DNA from: PALSA-660 sp963726435
GTDB taxonomy: Bacteria; Actinomycetota; Coriobacteriia; Anaerosomatales; PALSA-660
Length of the DNA stretch: 64,000 bases
Direction of reading: 5' to 3'
Assembly: GCA_963726435.1 (NCBI GenBank)
Contig: CAVSCJ010000004.1
Location: forward strand, 186,001 to 250,000
A model generated the notes under the pieces. It was not told where the DNA came from, made no database searches, and worked only from the letters and a program-made list of their open reading frames with translations. The translations under genes and the position numbers were made by a program. Shown here piece by piece: positions 50,869 to 60,682 of this stretch (position 1 is the first letter of the stretch; every line of letters begins with the position of its first letter).

Positions 50869-52323
50869 GTGGACGTGGCTGAGGACAGATCGCGCAGGGC
50901 GGACCCGGGTCCGATGTGGACCGGTGACCGCGTGCCTCCTCACGACCTGGACGCTGAGAAGTCGCTTCTCGGAGCGATGCTTCTATCGGCTGACGCCACC
51001 GCCGTGGGCCTGAGCAAGATCAAGATCGACGACTTCTACCGTCAAGCGCACCAGCGCATATTCGCCGCTATCTCGGCGCTCTTCTCCAAGGGCGAGCCCT
51101 GTGACGTCGTGACGGCCGCCGCGCGCCTCGAGTCGACCGGCGAGCTGGAGCAGATAGGCGGCAAGGCCTATCTGCTCGACGTGGTCGCCACCGTTCCGCT
51201 GGCCGGCAATGTCGGCCAGTACGCCGATATCGTCAAGCGCACGTCGATGCTGCGCCGCCTGATAGTCGCGGCCACGCACATCGCCGCGATCGGATACCAG
51301 GCGCACGACGACATAGACGAGGTCATCGAGAGCGCGGAGAAGGAGATCTTCGAGGTCACGAACGAGCGCGTGGAGACGACCTTCAGGCCGATCGAGGAGT
51401 TGCTGACCGACGGCTGGAAACACCTCGAGGAGCTCTACGAGCGCCAGGAGCACCTGACCGGAGTCACGACCGGGTGGGCGGAGCTGGACCGGATCCTCGC
51501 CGGGCTGCACCGCGGAGACCTCGTCATCCTCGCGGCGCGTCCCTCCGTCGGCAAGACCGCCTTCGCACTCAACCTGGCCGTGAACGCGGCCCGCGACGGC
51601 ACCTCTGTCGGGGTCTTCTCCCTCGAGATGGCCTCGGAGCAGCTTGTGATGCGCATCCTGTCCTCGGAGTCGCGCGTTGACGGCCAGAAGCTCCGAACCG
51701 GGCGCCTGTCCGACTCGGACTGGAAGCCGCTGATGGACGCCATGGGCAGGCTCGACGGCTGTGACCTTCACGTCGACGACACTCCGTCGCTGTCGATCAT
51801 GGAGCTGCGCGCGAAGGCGCGCCGCATGTTCCGGGGCAAGAAGAACGGGCTGATCATCGTCGACTACCTGCAGCTGATGCAGGGGGCCTCGCGCCGCGCG
51901 GAGAACCGCCAAGTCGAGATCGCGGAGATCTCGCGGGGGCTCAAGATCCTGGCCAAGGAGCTGAACCTCCCGGTGCTGGCGCTCTCGCAGCTCTCGCGCG
52001 CGATCGAGCAGCGCGCGGACAAGCGCCCCATGCTGTCTGACCTGCGGGAATCGGGAGCGATCGAGCAGGACGCCGACGTTGTCATGTTCATCCACCGGGA
52101 CACCTACAAACGGGACGACGCCGGCTACGACGACGAGCGTTCCTCGAGCCATCAGCCCCCGAAGGGAACCGCGGAGATCATCATCGCCAAACACCGCAAC
52201 GGCCCAACGGGCAACACGAGCCTGATCTTCCACGAACCGTACATGCGGTTCGTCAGCCCCCAGAGCGCGTCTGTCGTCGGCGGCATCGTGTCGCAGGTCG
52301 CGGAGCCCGAGCCACCGCTCTAG
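50869..52323 (+). CDS. dnaB: Replicative DNA helicase DnaB
   Basis: The hexameric helicase that unwinds DNA at the fork (484 aa). The N-terminal domain has PHDLDAEKSLLGAMLLS. The RecA-like core has Walker A ARPSVGKTAFAL, VGVFSLEMASEQLVMR, Walker B IIVDYLQLM and ALSQLSRAIEQR with the late DLRESGAIEQDADVVMF motif. The start is a GTG at 50869; another GTG at 50875 is possible. It is last of the rpsF-rplI-dnaB series, with no intein or frameshift. Confidence 0.95.
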   Translation: MDVAEDRSRRADPGPMWTGDRVPPHDLDAEKSLLGAMLLSADATAVGLSKIKIDDFYRQAHQRIFAAISALFSKGEPCDVVTAAARLESTGELEQIGGKAYLLDVVATVPLAGNVGQYADIVKRTSMLRRLIVAATHIAAIGYQAHDDIDEVIESAEKEIFEVTNERVETTFRPIEELLTDGWKHLEELYERQEHLTGVTTGWAELDRILAGLHRGDLVILAARPSVGKTAFALNLAVNAARDGTSVGVFSLEMASEQLVMRILSSESRVDGQKLRTGRLSDSDWKPLMDAMGRLDGCDLHVDDTPSLSIMELRAKARRMFRGKKNGLIIVDYLQLMQGASRRAENRQVEIAEISRGLKILAKELNLPVLALSQLSRAIEQRADKRPMLSDLRESGAIEQDADVVMFIHRDTYKRDDAGYDDERSSSHQPPKGTAEIIIAKHRNGPTGNTSLIFHEPYMRFVSPQSASVVGGIVSQVAEPEPPL

Positions 52324-52357
52324 GGTGCGTGTCGCTCGAGATCGGAAGAGGCGTGCC

Positions 52358-53749
52358 ATGACCGTCGAACGCTATGACGTGGTGATAGTGGGAGCCGGTC
52401 CGGCTGGCATATTCGCGGCTCTCGAACTGGCGCGCGGCGGCTTCGGCGGCAGAGTCCTCATCCTCGAGAAGGGCCACGGACTCGAGAAGCGCGCGTGCCC
52501 GGCCCGCGAGCGCGGCTGCGTTGACTGCCGCGTGTGCGACGTCATGACCGGGTGGGGCGGCGCCGGAGCCTTCTCCGACGGCAAGCTCACGCTGACAACC
52601 GAGGTCGGCGGGTGGTTGGCCGACTACACCGGCACCGAGGAGCTCGTGGGGCTGCTCGAGTACGCAGACGGTGTCTGGGTCGATTTCGGTGCGACTGCCG
52701 AGGTAACCGCGCCCGATGCCGCGACCGTCGAGCGACTCGGGCGGGAGGCGGCCGGGGCGGGCATGCGCCTCGTGCCGATGAGGGTGCGCCACATGGGGAC
52801 TGACAAGTCGCCCGCGATCCTGTCAGCGATGCGCGTGGAACTCGAGCGGCGCGGCGTCGAGGTGCGCACCGACGTTGCGGTGGCGCGCATCCTCACGGCG
52901 GACGGCAGCGTGACCGGAGTCGAACTCGCGGGAGGCGCCCGCGTCGAAGCACCGACGGTCATCGTGGCCCCGGGCCGCGAGGGTGCGGACTGGATGGCGT
53001 CCGAGGCGCGCCGCTTGGGGATCGATCTGACCAACAACGCGGTCGACATCGGCTTGCGCGTCGAGGTGCCCGCCGTTCTCATGGAGCCGCTCACCGACCC
53101 GCTCTACGAAGCGAAGCTCGTCTACGAGTCGAGACAGTTCGGGGACCGCGTCCGCACATTCTGCATGAACCCGTACGGGGAGGTCACGACCGAGAGCTAC
53201 GGCGGCATCACGACCGTCAACGGCCACTCGTTCTCAGACACCCGGACCACCAACACCAACTTCGCCGTGCTGGTCTCGCAGATGTTCACTGAACCGTTCG
53301 ACGACCCGATCGCCTACGGTCAGGAGATCGCCCATCTGGCGAACCTTCTTTCCGACGGGGTCATCGTGCAGCGTCTGGGCGACCTGAAGGCCGGCCGGCG
53401 CTCGACGCCGGCGCGCATGGCGGAGTCGGTCGTCACGCCGACGATGAAGGGCGCGGTCCCGGGAGACCTGGCGTTCGTGCTGCCGTACCGGCACATGGTC
53501 GATCTACTCGAGTTCCTGGAGGCGCTGGACAAGCTGGTTCCGGGGGTGAACGGCCCCGGGACGCTACTGTACGGCGTCGAGGTCAAGTTCTACTCGTCAC
53601 GAGTCGAGGTCGGGCCGGACCTTCAGACGTCGATCGTCGGGCTCTATGCGATCGGCGACGGCGCAGGGATCACGCGAGGGCTGCTTCAGAGCAGCGCGAG
53701 CGGCGTCGTCGCCGCTCGCGCCGTGAGGGCGCGTATCGGCGACCGGTGA
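52358..53749 (+). CDS. FAD-dependent oxidoreductase (COG2509-like)
   Basis: A 463-aa flavoprotein. The Rossmann fingerprint DVVIVGAGPAGIFAALELA is at the N-terminus. A cysteine-rich segment follows (CPARERGCVDCRVCDVMTGWGGAGAFSDGKLTL), which with GGAGAFSDGKL is typical of uncharacterised FAD dehydrogenases of the COG2509 type. A C-terminal FAD motif is IVGLYAIGDGAGITRGLLQS. Substrate unknown. ATG 52358 is used rather than a GTG/ATG upstream frame opening at 52325. Confidence 0.88.
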   Translation: MTVERYDVVIVGAGPAGIFAALELARGGFGGRVLILEKGHGLEKRACPARERGCVDCRVCDVMTGWGGAGAFSDGKLTLTTEVGGWLADYTGTEELVGLLEYADGVWVDFGATAEVTAPDAATVERLGREAAGAGMRLVPMRVRHMGTDKSPAILSAMRVELERRGVEVRTDVAVARILTADGSVTGVELAGGARVEAPTVIVAPGREGADWMASEARRLGIDLTNNAVDIGLRVEVPAVLMEPLTDPLYEAKLVYESRQFGDRVRTFCMNPYGEVTTESYGGITTVNGHSFSDTRTTNTNFAVLVSQMFTEPFDDPIAYGQEIAHLANLLSDGVIVQRLGDLKAGRRSTPARMAESVVTPTMKGAVPGDLAFVLPYRHMVDLLEFLEALDKLVPGVNGPGTLLYGVEVKFYSSRVEVGPDLQTSIVGLYAIGDGAGITRGLLQSSASGVVAARAVRARIGDR

Positions 53750-53811
53750 GCACCTGCGGCCACGCGCTCCTTCATGCAGCTAGAACGCCATCCGATCCGT
53801 TGCGGCGAACG

Positions 53812-54471
53812 TCACTGCGACCCGCGGGGGGTAGGCTCGAATGAACCGATCGCTTCCAGCTCCGAGGCCTTCCCTTCCCAGCCCATAAGGCGGATAACGG
53901 CGTCGGCCATGGCCTCGTCGGGCTGGTCTCCGATGACCACGGAGGTGACGAGAGAGCCGACGAACAGCGACAGGAACGCTCGCGCGCGCGTCTCGCGCGA
54001 TGCGGGGTCGGAGTCCACTCCGTAGGCATCGTCGAGCCGCTCGACGGCCTGGAGGAGGTGCTCCCGGATGGGCGTCATGACCTGGGCGCGGATCTCCACC
54101 AGCACCGCCGGATCGTGCGCGGCGGCGGTGAGCAGCGTGCGCAGGACGGGGCTGAACACACCGATCGCACCGCGACGATCCGCGAGCGCCGCCGCGATCT
54201 GCTCCCGCAGGGACTCGGGGCGGATGGAATCGAGGATGCCGAAGGCCTCCTCGCGGATGCGGGACGCGACCACTCGCACGAGAGACAGGAACAGCTCCTC
54301 CTTGCCGGCGAAGTGCCGGTAGAGCGCCGGCTCGGTCACGCCGACCACCGCGGCCACGTCACGCATCGAGCCCGCGCGGTACCCCTTCTCCGTGAAGACC
54401 TCGAGTGCCGCGGCGAGGATCTCGCCTCGCCGCCCCGGCTCCCAGCTCGCGATCAGGCCGGCTTCCTTCAT
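53812..54471 (-). CDS. TetR-family repressor of the export operon
   Basis: A 219-aa TetR regulator. The N-terminal helix-turn-helix is RRGEILAAALEVFTEKGY with SMRDVAAVVGVTEPALYRHF, followed by KEELFLSLV. The C-terminal ligand-binding half is variable. The ATG at 54471 overlaps the ATPase stop by 4 bp (ATGA), so it is the last gene of the hlyD-ABC operon. A TetR-type inverted repeat overlies the operon promoter 6 kb upstream, implying autorepression of the whole unit. Confidence 0.9.
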   Translation of the reverse strand: MKEAGLIASWEPGRRGEILAAALEVFTEKGYRAGSMRDVAAVVGVTEPALYRHFAGKEELFLSLVRVVASRIREEAFGILDSIRPESLREQIAAALADRRGAIGVFSPVLRTLLTAAAHDPAVLVEIRAQVMTPIREHLLQAVERLDDAYGVDSDPASRETRARAFLSLFVGSLVTSVVIGDQPDEAMADAVIRLMGWEGKASELEAIGSFEPTPRGSQ

Positions 54472-55427
54472 CGCTCCGCCCCCCGCCTCTCCCGGCCGAC
54501 CAGGTGCACGAAGACGTCCTCGATCGTCGGCTCGACCTGCTCGCAGCGGGAGACCGCAAAGCCGCCGCTGCGCAGCTCGTCGCCGACCGAGCATGGGTCG
54601 GTCCGGTCTCCGGCGTTGACGTGCAGCATCGCCCCGGAGAGGTACGCCTCGACGATGTCATCACGTTCGCCGAGCCAGGCGAGAGCGCCCTCGACGTCGC
54701 CGACCTCGACCTCGAGGATCTGGTCGGTCATGTGCTCCGCGCGGATCTGCTGGGGCGAGCCGATCGCGATCAGGCGTCCGTCGTAGATGAACGCGAGCCG
54801 GTTGCAGTGCGTCGCCTCGTCCATGTAGTGCGTCGTGACGAACAGCGTCACGCCGCCCTCCGCGAGCTGGTAGAGCAGCTCCCAGAACTGCCGCCGCGCA
54901 GACGGGTCCACACCGGAGGTCGGCTCGTCCAGGAACAGCAGCTCGGGCTCGTGGATCGTCGCGCACCCGAGGGCCAGCCGCTGCTTCCAGCCGACAGAGA
55001 GGTTCGCGGTCAGCTCGCGCTCGCGCCCCACGAGGTCCGCCATCTCGAGCACGTACCGGCGGCGCTCCGCGTACCGCTCGCCCTCGATGCCGTAGACGCC
55101 GGCGTAGAAGCGCAGGTTCTCGTCGACGGTCATGTCCTAGAACAGGGCGAACTTCTGAGACATGTAGCCGATGGAGCGGCGCACCGACTCCGGGTCGGCG
55201 ACGACGTCGTGCCCAAGCACTGTCGCCCCGCCGGATGTCGGCGCGATCGTCCCGCAAAGCATGCGGATCGTGGTCGTCTTGCCCGATCCGTTCGGGCCGA
55301 GGAAGCCGAAGATCTCTCCGCGCGGCACGTCGAAGGAGATCGCGTCCACCGCCGTGAAGTCGCCGAAGCGCTTCGTGAGGTCGCGGACCTCGATCGCGCT
55401 CTGCCGCGTGAGGGTGTCCTCAGCCAT
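54468..55427 (-). pseudogene. ABC transporter ATP-binding protein with in-frame amber stop
   Basis: One ATPase frame (about 319 codons from ATG 55427) contains a TAG at 55137-55139 and otherwise continues. Upstream: LTKRFGDFTAVDAISFDVPR, Walker A GPNGSGKTTTI, IGYMSQKFALF. Downstream: DMTVDENLRFYAGVYG, signature-like NLSVGWKQRLALG (LSGGQ variant), Walker B ELLFLDEPTSGVDPSARR, THYMDEATHCNRL. In homologues the interrupted position is a charged residue before the D-L-T-V motif, so a single GAG-to-TAG-type change (or error) is the only defect. It is the second ATPase of a YbhF-like pair. It overlaps the upstream permease and tetR. Confidence 0.8.
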
Positions 55428-56545
55428 CAGTCCGCCAGTCTCTTGCGGAACCTGGCGAGAGCCGCGAAGAACACGACTGCCGAGAAGACCGCCATCGCCA
55501 CCAGCTGGGGCCACAGGGCGTCCAGCCCCGCGCTCTTCATCCAGTTGGACCGAAGCACCACGATCACGTATCGCAACGGTACCAGGTACGTGACGGGCAC
55601 GATCGCGGCCGGCATCGACTCGATCGGGAAGATGAAGCCGGAGAGCACCATCGTCGGTATGAGGATGAACATCGTCCCCTGCTGCGCCTGCTGCCGGGTG
55701 CGCGAGATCGTGGAGATGAAGAGTCCTTGCCCGAGCGCGGTGAACATGAACAGCAACAGCCCGAGACCGATGATGAGCACGTTGCCTGAGAACGGCACGC
55801 CGAACCACCAGCTGCCCACGAACATCACCAGCCCGGCCTGCGCGAAGGAGATCAGGACGTAGGGCGTGACCTTGCCGATCAGGTACTCGCCCCGGGTGAT
55901 CGGCGTGACGAACATCTGCTCGAGCGTGCCCTTCTCACGTTCCTTGACTACCGCCTGGCTCATCACCGCGCTCATCGAAAGCATCATGATCATCGCGGCC
56001 AGGCCCGGGACCATCGCGTCGACCGCGCGCAGCGACGGATTGAAGAGCACCCGGACCCTGGCGTCTATCCCGGGAGCTCCCGAGACCCCGAGAGCGGCCA
56101 CGCGCTTCTGGTTGAAGGCCCCGACGATCTGAGCCGCGTAGCCGGACGCCACCGAGGCGGTCTTGCTGTCCGAGCCGTCGACCACCACCTCGACGGGGAC
56201 AGTGCGCCCGCTCGTCACGTCGGCCTGCATGCCCGCCGGCAGCAGCAGCGCGGCCTGGATCTCGCCCCGGTCGAGCATCGGCTGGATCTCGCCCTCGCTC
56301 GCCGGTTCCGCCACCACCACGAAGTAGCCGCTGGAGGTGAACGCCGAGACCACCTGGCGCGACATGGCCGTGCGGTCCGCGTCCACGACCGCTGTGGGAA
56401 TGTTGCGCACGTCGGCGCCCACGACATAGCCGAACATGACCAGCTGGAGCACCGGCATGACCAGCACAAGGCGCAGGAAGAGTGGATCGCGCCTGAACTG
56501 CACGAACTCCTTCCAGATCAGAAGGCCTATGCGCTTCAGACTCAT
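55427..56545 (-). CDS. ABC-2 family permease (YbhR/YbhS-like)
   Basis: A 372-aa membrane component of the drug/lipid-type exporter. It starts MSLKRIGLLIWKEFVQFRRDP, a hallmark of ABC-2 permeases. A large extracytoplasmic region follows (DVRNIPTAVVDADRTAMS...). The membrane core has VVKEREKGTLEQMFVTPITRGEYLIGK and helices such as VLIIGLGLLLFMFTALGQGLF and LSGFIFPIESMP. The stop shares bases with the next ATPase ATG (55425-55427). It is intact, unlike its partner permease upstream. Confidence 0.92.
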   Translation of the reverse strand: MSLKRIGLLIWKEFVQFRRDPLFLRLVLVMPVLQLVMFGYVVGADVRNIPTAVVDADRTAMSRQVVSAFTSSGYFVVVAEPASEGEIQPMLDRGEIQAALLLPAGMQADVTSGRTVPVEVVVDGSDSKTASVASGYAAQIVGAFNQKRVAALGVSGAPGIDARVRVLFNPSLRAVDAMVPGLAAMIMMLSMSAVMSQAVVKEREKGTLEQMFVTPITRGEYLIGKVTPYVLISFAQAGLVMFVGSWWFGVPFSGNVLIIGLGLLLFMFTALGQGLFISTISRTRQQAQQGTMFILIPTMVLSGFIFPIESMPAAIVPVTYLVPLRYVIVVLRSNWMKSAGLDALWPQLVAMAVFSAVVFFAALARFRKRLAD

Positions 56546-56571
56546 GGGTCCGCTGCCTGACGGCGCTGCCA

Positions 56572-57712
56572 CTACTCGGCCCTCCTCGACCACATGAGGG
56601 AGGCGATCGTGAGGCCGGCGACCGCGTAGACCGCGAGCGCCGTGACCTCGGGCCACAGCAGCGTCAGGTCGGCGCCCTTGAGGAAGACGGCCCGCGCGAC
56701 CACGACCATGTAGCGCCCCGGGAAGGCGTAGCTGACCCACTGCAGGACGACCGGGATCGAGTTCAGCGGGAACGCGAAGCCCGAGAGCATGAAGCCGGGT
56801 AGGAACGCGACCATCAGCCCGAGGAAGTTGGCGGTCTCAAGCGATGGTGCGCGCGACGAGATGATGAGCCCGATCGCGAGGCAGCACATCACGAACAGGA
56901 ACGCCGCGAGTGCGAGCGTGAGCACGCTGCCGCGCAGCGGCACCCCGAACACGAGCACTGCGACCAGGGTGATCACCACGACGTCGATCAGCCCGAGCGC
57001 CACCCACGGCGCCACCTTGCCGATCATCAGCTCGCCGCGGCGGATCGGGGAGACCGCCAGCTGCTCGAAGGTGCCCTGGTCCTTCTCACGGACCAGCGAG
57101 ACGGCGGTCTGCTGCACGGTGACGATCATGATGATCACGACCATCAACGCCGGGATGAGGAAGTCGGCGCTGCGGCGTTCCGGGTTGTACCACGTTCGCG
57201 ACACGCGGAGACAGCTGTCCCACTGAGGCCGGGTCGAGGCCCCGCTGCTGTGCCCAGGTCACCGAGATCCCGCGTGACACGGATTGCGTCAGCGCGGTGG
57301 CGTACGCCTGCGCGAGCTGCGCGGAGTTCGGCTCGCTGCCGTCGACGAGAACCTGGACCGTGGGGGTCCGCGCAGCAGTCACGTCCCGCCCGAACCCGGG
57401 AGGGATGACGATCGCGACCCTCGCCGCCGAGCGGGCGATGAACGAGTCGATCTCCGCGTCGTTGTTCGCGTACGCCACGACGCGGAAGAAGCCCGACTGA
57501 CCGAACTGCGAGAGCAGATCGCGGCTCTGAGCCGTCCGGTCCTGGTCCATCACGACCGTCGGCACGTTCTTCACGTCGAAGCAGATCGCGTAGCTGAACA
57601 GCAGCAGCTGGATGACGGGCATCAGCAGGACGGAGACGAGGATCCGCCAGTCGCGCGAGATGTGGATGAACTCCTTGCGCGCGACGGCGACGATGCGGCG
57701 AAGTGCGCTCAC
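56572..57712 (-). pseudogene. ABC-2 family permease, frameshifted
   Basis: Two frames give one permease of about 379 aa. From GTG 57712: MSALRRIVAVARKEFIHISRDW, DVKNVPTVVMDQDRTAQSRD. Near 57205-57220 the frame changes to VSRTWYNPERRSADFLIPALM, then SLVREKDQGTFEQLAVSPIRRGELMIGK, and helices to the stop at 56572. The join fits the ABC-2 consensus well (LSPR-V-R-x-WYNPE), so a single base indel is likely. It pairs with the permease 26 bp downstream. Confidence 0.8.
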
Positions 57713-58717
57713 GAGGTCTCACGCTCCTCCGCGAGGAAGGCGAACGCTGCCTCCATGTCGGGGCGCGCCGCCGCGATCGACACGCCGGACGCGCCGGCGG
57801 CCTGAAGCTCCTGGGCCAGAGCGTCGGCGTCCGGTCCGTCCGGGAACGACGAGAACGCGCAGCGATTCGCCGTGCACCGATACGCTCCGTATTCCCGAGG
57901 TCTCGCGAAGGACGCGCATCGCCGCGCGCTGGTCTGCCGCCGAGACCTCGTAGAGCGTGCCGGGCAGGCGGCCCTTGACCGCGGCCGGCGTGTCCACGAC
58001 CTCGAGTCGGCCGTTGCGCATGAAGGCGACGCGGTTGCATCGCTCGGCCTCGTCCATGTAGGGCGTGGCGACGAAGACGGTGACTCCGCGCCGGTGCAGG
58101 TCGGAGATGATGCGCCAGAACTCGCGCCGCGACACCGGGTCGACGCCGGTGGTCGGCTCGTCGAGGAAGATCAGGTCGGGCTCGTGGATGAGCGTCGCCG
58201 CGAGCGCGAGCTTCTGCTTCATGCCGCCCGACAGGTTGCGCGCCTGGCGGTCGGTGAACCCTTCGAGCCCCGCGAACCTCAGCAACCGCTCGGCCCTGGC
58301 GGCCTTCTCAGCCCTCGGGACCCCGCGCAGCTCCGCGAAGAAGTCGAGGTTCTCCGCCACCGTCAGGTCGGGGTAGAGCGAGAAGTCCTGACTCATGTAG
58401 CCGATGCGCGATTTAACCGCCGCCGGGTCGCGGGTGACCGAGTGGCCGAATACCGTCGCGTCTCCCGAAGTCGGGCTCAGCACGGTCGCGAGCATCCTGA
58501 TCAGCGTGGACTTGCCGGCGCCGTCGGGGCCGAGCAGGCCGAACACCTCGGCTCGTCCGACATCCAGAGTCACGCCGTCGACGGCGGTCACCTGCGACCC
58601 GCGGCCGCCGAAGACCTTCACCAGGTCGCGCGCCGAGATGGCGGCCTCGCCGCCGGTCTCTTCCGCATGCCCGCGCGCGCTCGCGCGCGCACGGAGGTTC
58701 TCGAGGAGTGAGGCCAC
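57709..58717 (-). pseudogene. ABC transporter ATP-binding protein, C-terminal frameshift
   Basis: The first ATPase of the pair. From GTG 58717: VTAVDGVTLDVGRAEVFG, Walker A GPDGAGKSTLI, IGYMSQDFSLYPDLTVAENL, signature NLSGGMKQKLALA, Walker B DLIFLDEPTTGVDPVSRR. All catalytic motifs are intact. Near 57850 the frame must shift to give PDGPDADALAQELQAAGAS and end FLAEERETS at 57709; the raw frame runs on as a Gly/Arg-rich tail that overlaps a permease start (GTGA). The damage affects only the last 45 residues. Confidence 0.85.
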
Positions 58718-58721
58718 GTGG

Positions 58722-59489
58722 CTACTCGAACGTCACGTCGGCCGGCATCCCCGGCTTGAGCGTCCCTGTCGTGTCGGCCACGGACAGCTTGACCGCGTAG
58801 ACGAGCTTCACGCGCTGGTCCTTCGTCTCGATCTGAGTGGGGGTGAACTCAGCTTCGCTCGCTACGGAGGTGACCGAGCAGTCGAAGGACGATGTGGACG
58901 AGTCGGTGGTGAGCTTCGCCTTCTGCCCCACCCGTACTCGTCCGATGTCGCTCTCGGCGATGAAGACAGTCACTGTCAGCGAGTCGAGCCGCCCGATCGT
59001 GGCGAGCGTCTTGCCTGGAGAGGCGTTCTCGCCCACGTCCAGCGACTTGGTGAGGAGAACACCGTCGACCGCGGAGGTCACGGTGCAGTAGGACAGTTGC
59101 AGCTTCGCGATCTTGAGAGCGTCGCTCGCCTGGTCCAGCTGGGCTTGGGCAGCGGCCTTCACCGCACGGCTCTTGTGATCGCGACGGGTCTGATCTCGCG
59201 CGGCCTTGGCCGCGTTGACTCCGGCCTGGGCCTGGCCCACCTGCAGCTTGATCACGGAGTCGTCGATGCGGAAGAGCACGTCGCCCCTCTTCACGCGGGC
59301 GCCCTCCTCGGCAGGGGCGGCCACGATGGTGCCCGCGACCAGCGGGGCGACGGTCACCTCGGGCGCCTCGATCGTTCCCGAGCCCGAGAGCGCCGCACTG
59401 GCCGTTCCGTTGCCCGAGAGCAGGTACCATGTCACTCCCGCCGCGACGAGGACGAGCACGACTGCGATCACGGCGATCCTTCTGCTCAT
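58722..59489 (-). CDS. HlyD-family membrane fusion protein (second)
   Basis: A 255-aa periplasmic-adaptor-type protein. N-terminal anchor IAVIAVVLVLVAAGVTWYLLS; lipoyl half-motif VAPLVAGTIVAAPAEEGARV then VDGVLLTKSLDVGENASPG; a coiled coil (AARDQTRRDHKSRAVKAAAQ); b-barrel domain ending TLKPGMPADVTFE. ATG 59489 overlaps the first HlyD stop by 1 nt (TGATG) with AGGAG 8 nt upstream. Actinobacteria lack an outer membrane, so it probably joins the exporter in the envelope. Compare E. coli YbhG. Confidence 0.88.
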   Translation of the reverse strand: MSRRIAVIAVVLVLVAAGVTWYLLSGNGTASAALSGSGTIEAPEVTVAPLVAGTIVAAPAEEGARVKRGDVLFRIDDSVIKLQVGQAQAGVNAAKAARDQTRRDHKSRAVKAAAQAQLDQASDALKIAKLQLSYCTVTSAVDGVLLTKSLDVGENASPGKTLATIGRLDSLTVTVFIAESDIGRVRVGQKAKLTTDSSTSSFDCSVTSVASEAEFTPTQIETKDQRVKLVYAVKLSVADTTGTLKPGMPADVTFE

Positions 59490-60613
59490 CAAGATCCACT
59501 CCTAGTCGAGATGGTCAGGTCGGCCGGGGTGCCCGCCGGAAGCGGCGCGGCCGGGTCGTCAAGGGTGACGCTCACCTTGACCGCCCGCGTCATGTGCACG
59601 AGCGGGGTGGCCAAGGAAGTCGGCGGGTAGCCGAAGGACGGTGCGATGGCGCTGACCCTGCCAGTGAAGACACGCGCCCCGGAGCTGTCGGAACCAGCCG
59701 TCGCGGCGGCGCCGAGGCGCACCAGCAGGAGCTCTCCGGCGTCGAGGTAGGTGTCGAGGATGACCGGCCCGTCAGGCGCGATGCGGGCGACCGGCTGCCC
59801 GGCGAACGCGACCGAACCGGCCTGCACGACCTGAGTGACCACGCCGCTGCACGGAGCGCGCAGGACGGCGAGCGCCCGCCGGGCGTCGGCCACCTCGATC
59901 CCGACATCCGCGGCGTGCGCAGCGAGCACGAGCACGCGGCGCAAGCCACGAAGTTGGGAGCGAGCGGTGGAGAGCTTCGCCGACGCGCCGTTGAGCTTCG
60001 CTCGCGCCGCTGTCGCCTTCGCCAGGCCGGCGTCGATCTGCGCCAGTGCGGCCTTCAGCTTCGCGACGAGCACGCGCGGGTCGGGCACCCCAGGAGGCAG
60101 CACGGGCGGCATGTGCGCCACGGCATCCTCGGCGGCGGCAAGGTTCCGCACGACGTCCGCTCGCGATGCTCTGAGCGTCGCGAGCGCGGCGTCGAGCTTC
60201 TTGCGCGCGTCGGCCAACGTGGCCGAGTTCGACGCCAATGTGTCGAGGTTGGCGTCGGCCACCCCGATGTTCGCCTTGGCGAGCCTGGCTCCGGCGCGCG
60301 CGACATCCGCCTGGAGCGCGAGCGCCCGGTCGTCCAGTCGCGCGACCACCTGGCCCGTCGTGACATGAGATCCCTCCGGGGCCTCGATGGAGGCGATCGT
60401 GCCGGCAAGCGCGGGCTGGCCCGACGCGGCGGAGGTCCGGGTGGACGCCAACGATGGTGCGACGAGGATCACGCTGTCGGACCGCACGGTGGCGGAGACG
60501 GCCAGCCGACCGGAGCTCAGAGGGTCCTCGGCGGCCAGGCGGGCCGACGCTAGCCAAGCCAACGCACCCAGCAGGACGACCAGGAAGATGGCTATCAGCC
60601 AAGGGCGCTTCAT
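59489..60613 (-). CDS. HlyD-family membrane fusion protein (first of operon)
   Basis: A 374-aa HlyD protein, first gene of hlyD-hlyD-ABC-perm-perm-ABC-tetR. N-terminal membrane anchor (IAIFLVVLLGALAWLASARL); first lipoyl strand GTIASIEAPEGSHVTTGQVV; a long coiled coil (about residues 90-230, rich in Ala/Leu/Arg heptads with DARKKLDAALATLRASRAD); second lipoyl RAPCSGVVTQVVQAGSVAF; barrel domain ending PLPAGTPADLTIST. Its promoter/operator lies 50-95 bp upstream. Confidence 0.9.
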   Translation of the reverse strand: MKRPWLIAIFLVVLLGALAWLASARLAAEDPLSSGRLAVSATVRSDSVILVAPSLASTRTSAASGQPALAGTIASIEAPEGSHVTTGQVVARLDDRALALQADVARAGARLAKANIGVADANLDTLASNSATLADARKKLDAALATLRASRADVVRNLAAAEDAVAHMPPVLPPGVPDPRVLVAKLKAALAQIDAGLAKATAARAKLNGASAKLSTARSQLRGLRRVLVLAAHAADVGIEVADARRALAVLRAPCSGVVTQVVQAGSVAFAGQPVARIAPDGPVILDTYLDAGELLLVRLGAAATAGSDSSGARVFTGRVSAIAPSFGYPPTSLATPLVHMTRAVKVSVTLDDPAAPLPAGTPADLTISTRSGS

Positions 60614-60662
60614 GTCCGGAGCTGTTCCCGTCGGTGTGCTCGAGGCGCGCCGTCACGGCGCG

Positions 60663-60682
60663 GTTAGTTATCGCTCACTAAC
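60663..60682. promoter_or_regulatory. TetR-type operator of the export operon
   Basis: Half-sites GTTAGTTA and TCACTAAC flank a TCGC spacer, a 20-bp dyad with one mismatch, 50 bp upstream of the first HlyD start. It overlaps the predicted -10 (60680-60685), so binding would block transcription. The cognate repressor is most likely the TetR protein encoded at the operon end. Confidence 0.7.

Noticed and set aside
55137..55139. Amber codon read as pyrrolysine or selenocysteine-like recoding
   Set aside because: No pyl genes or recoding element visible, the position is not a known recoded site, and several nearby frame breaks make error or nonsense mutation simpler.
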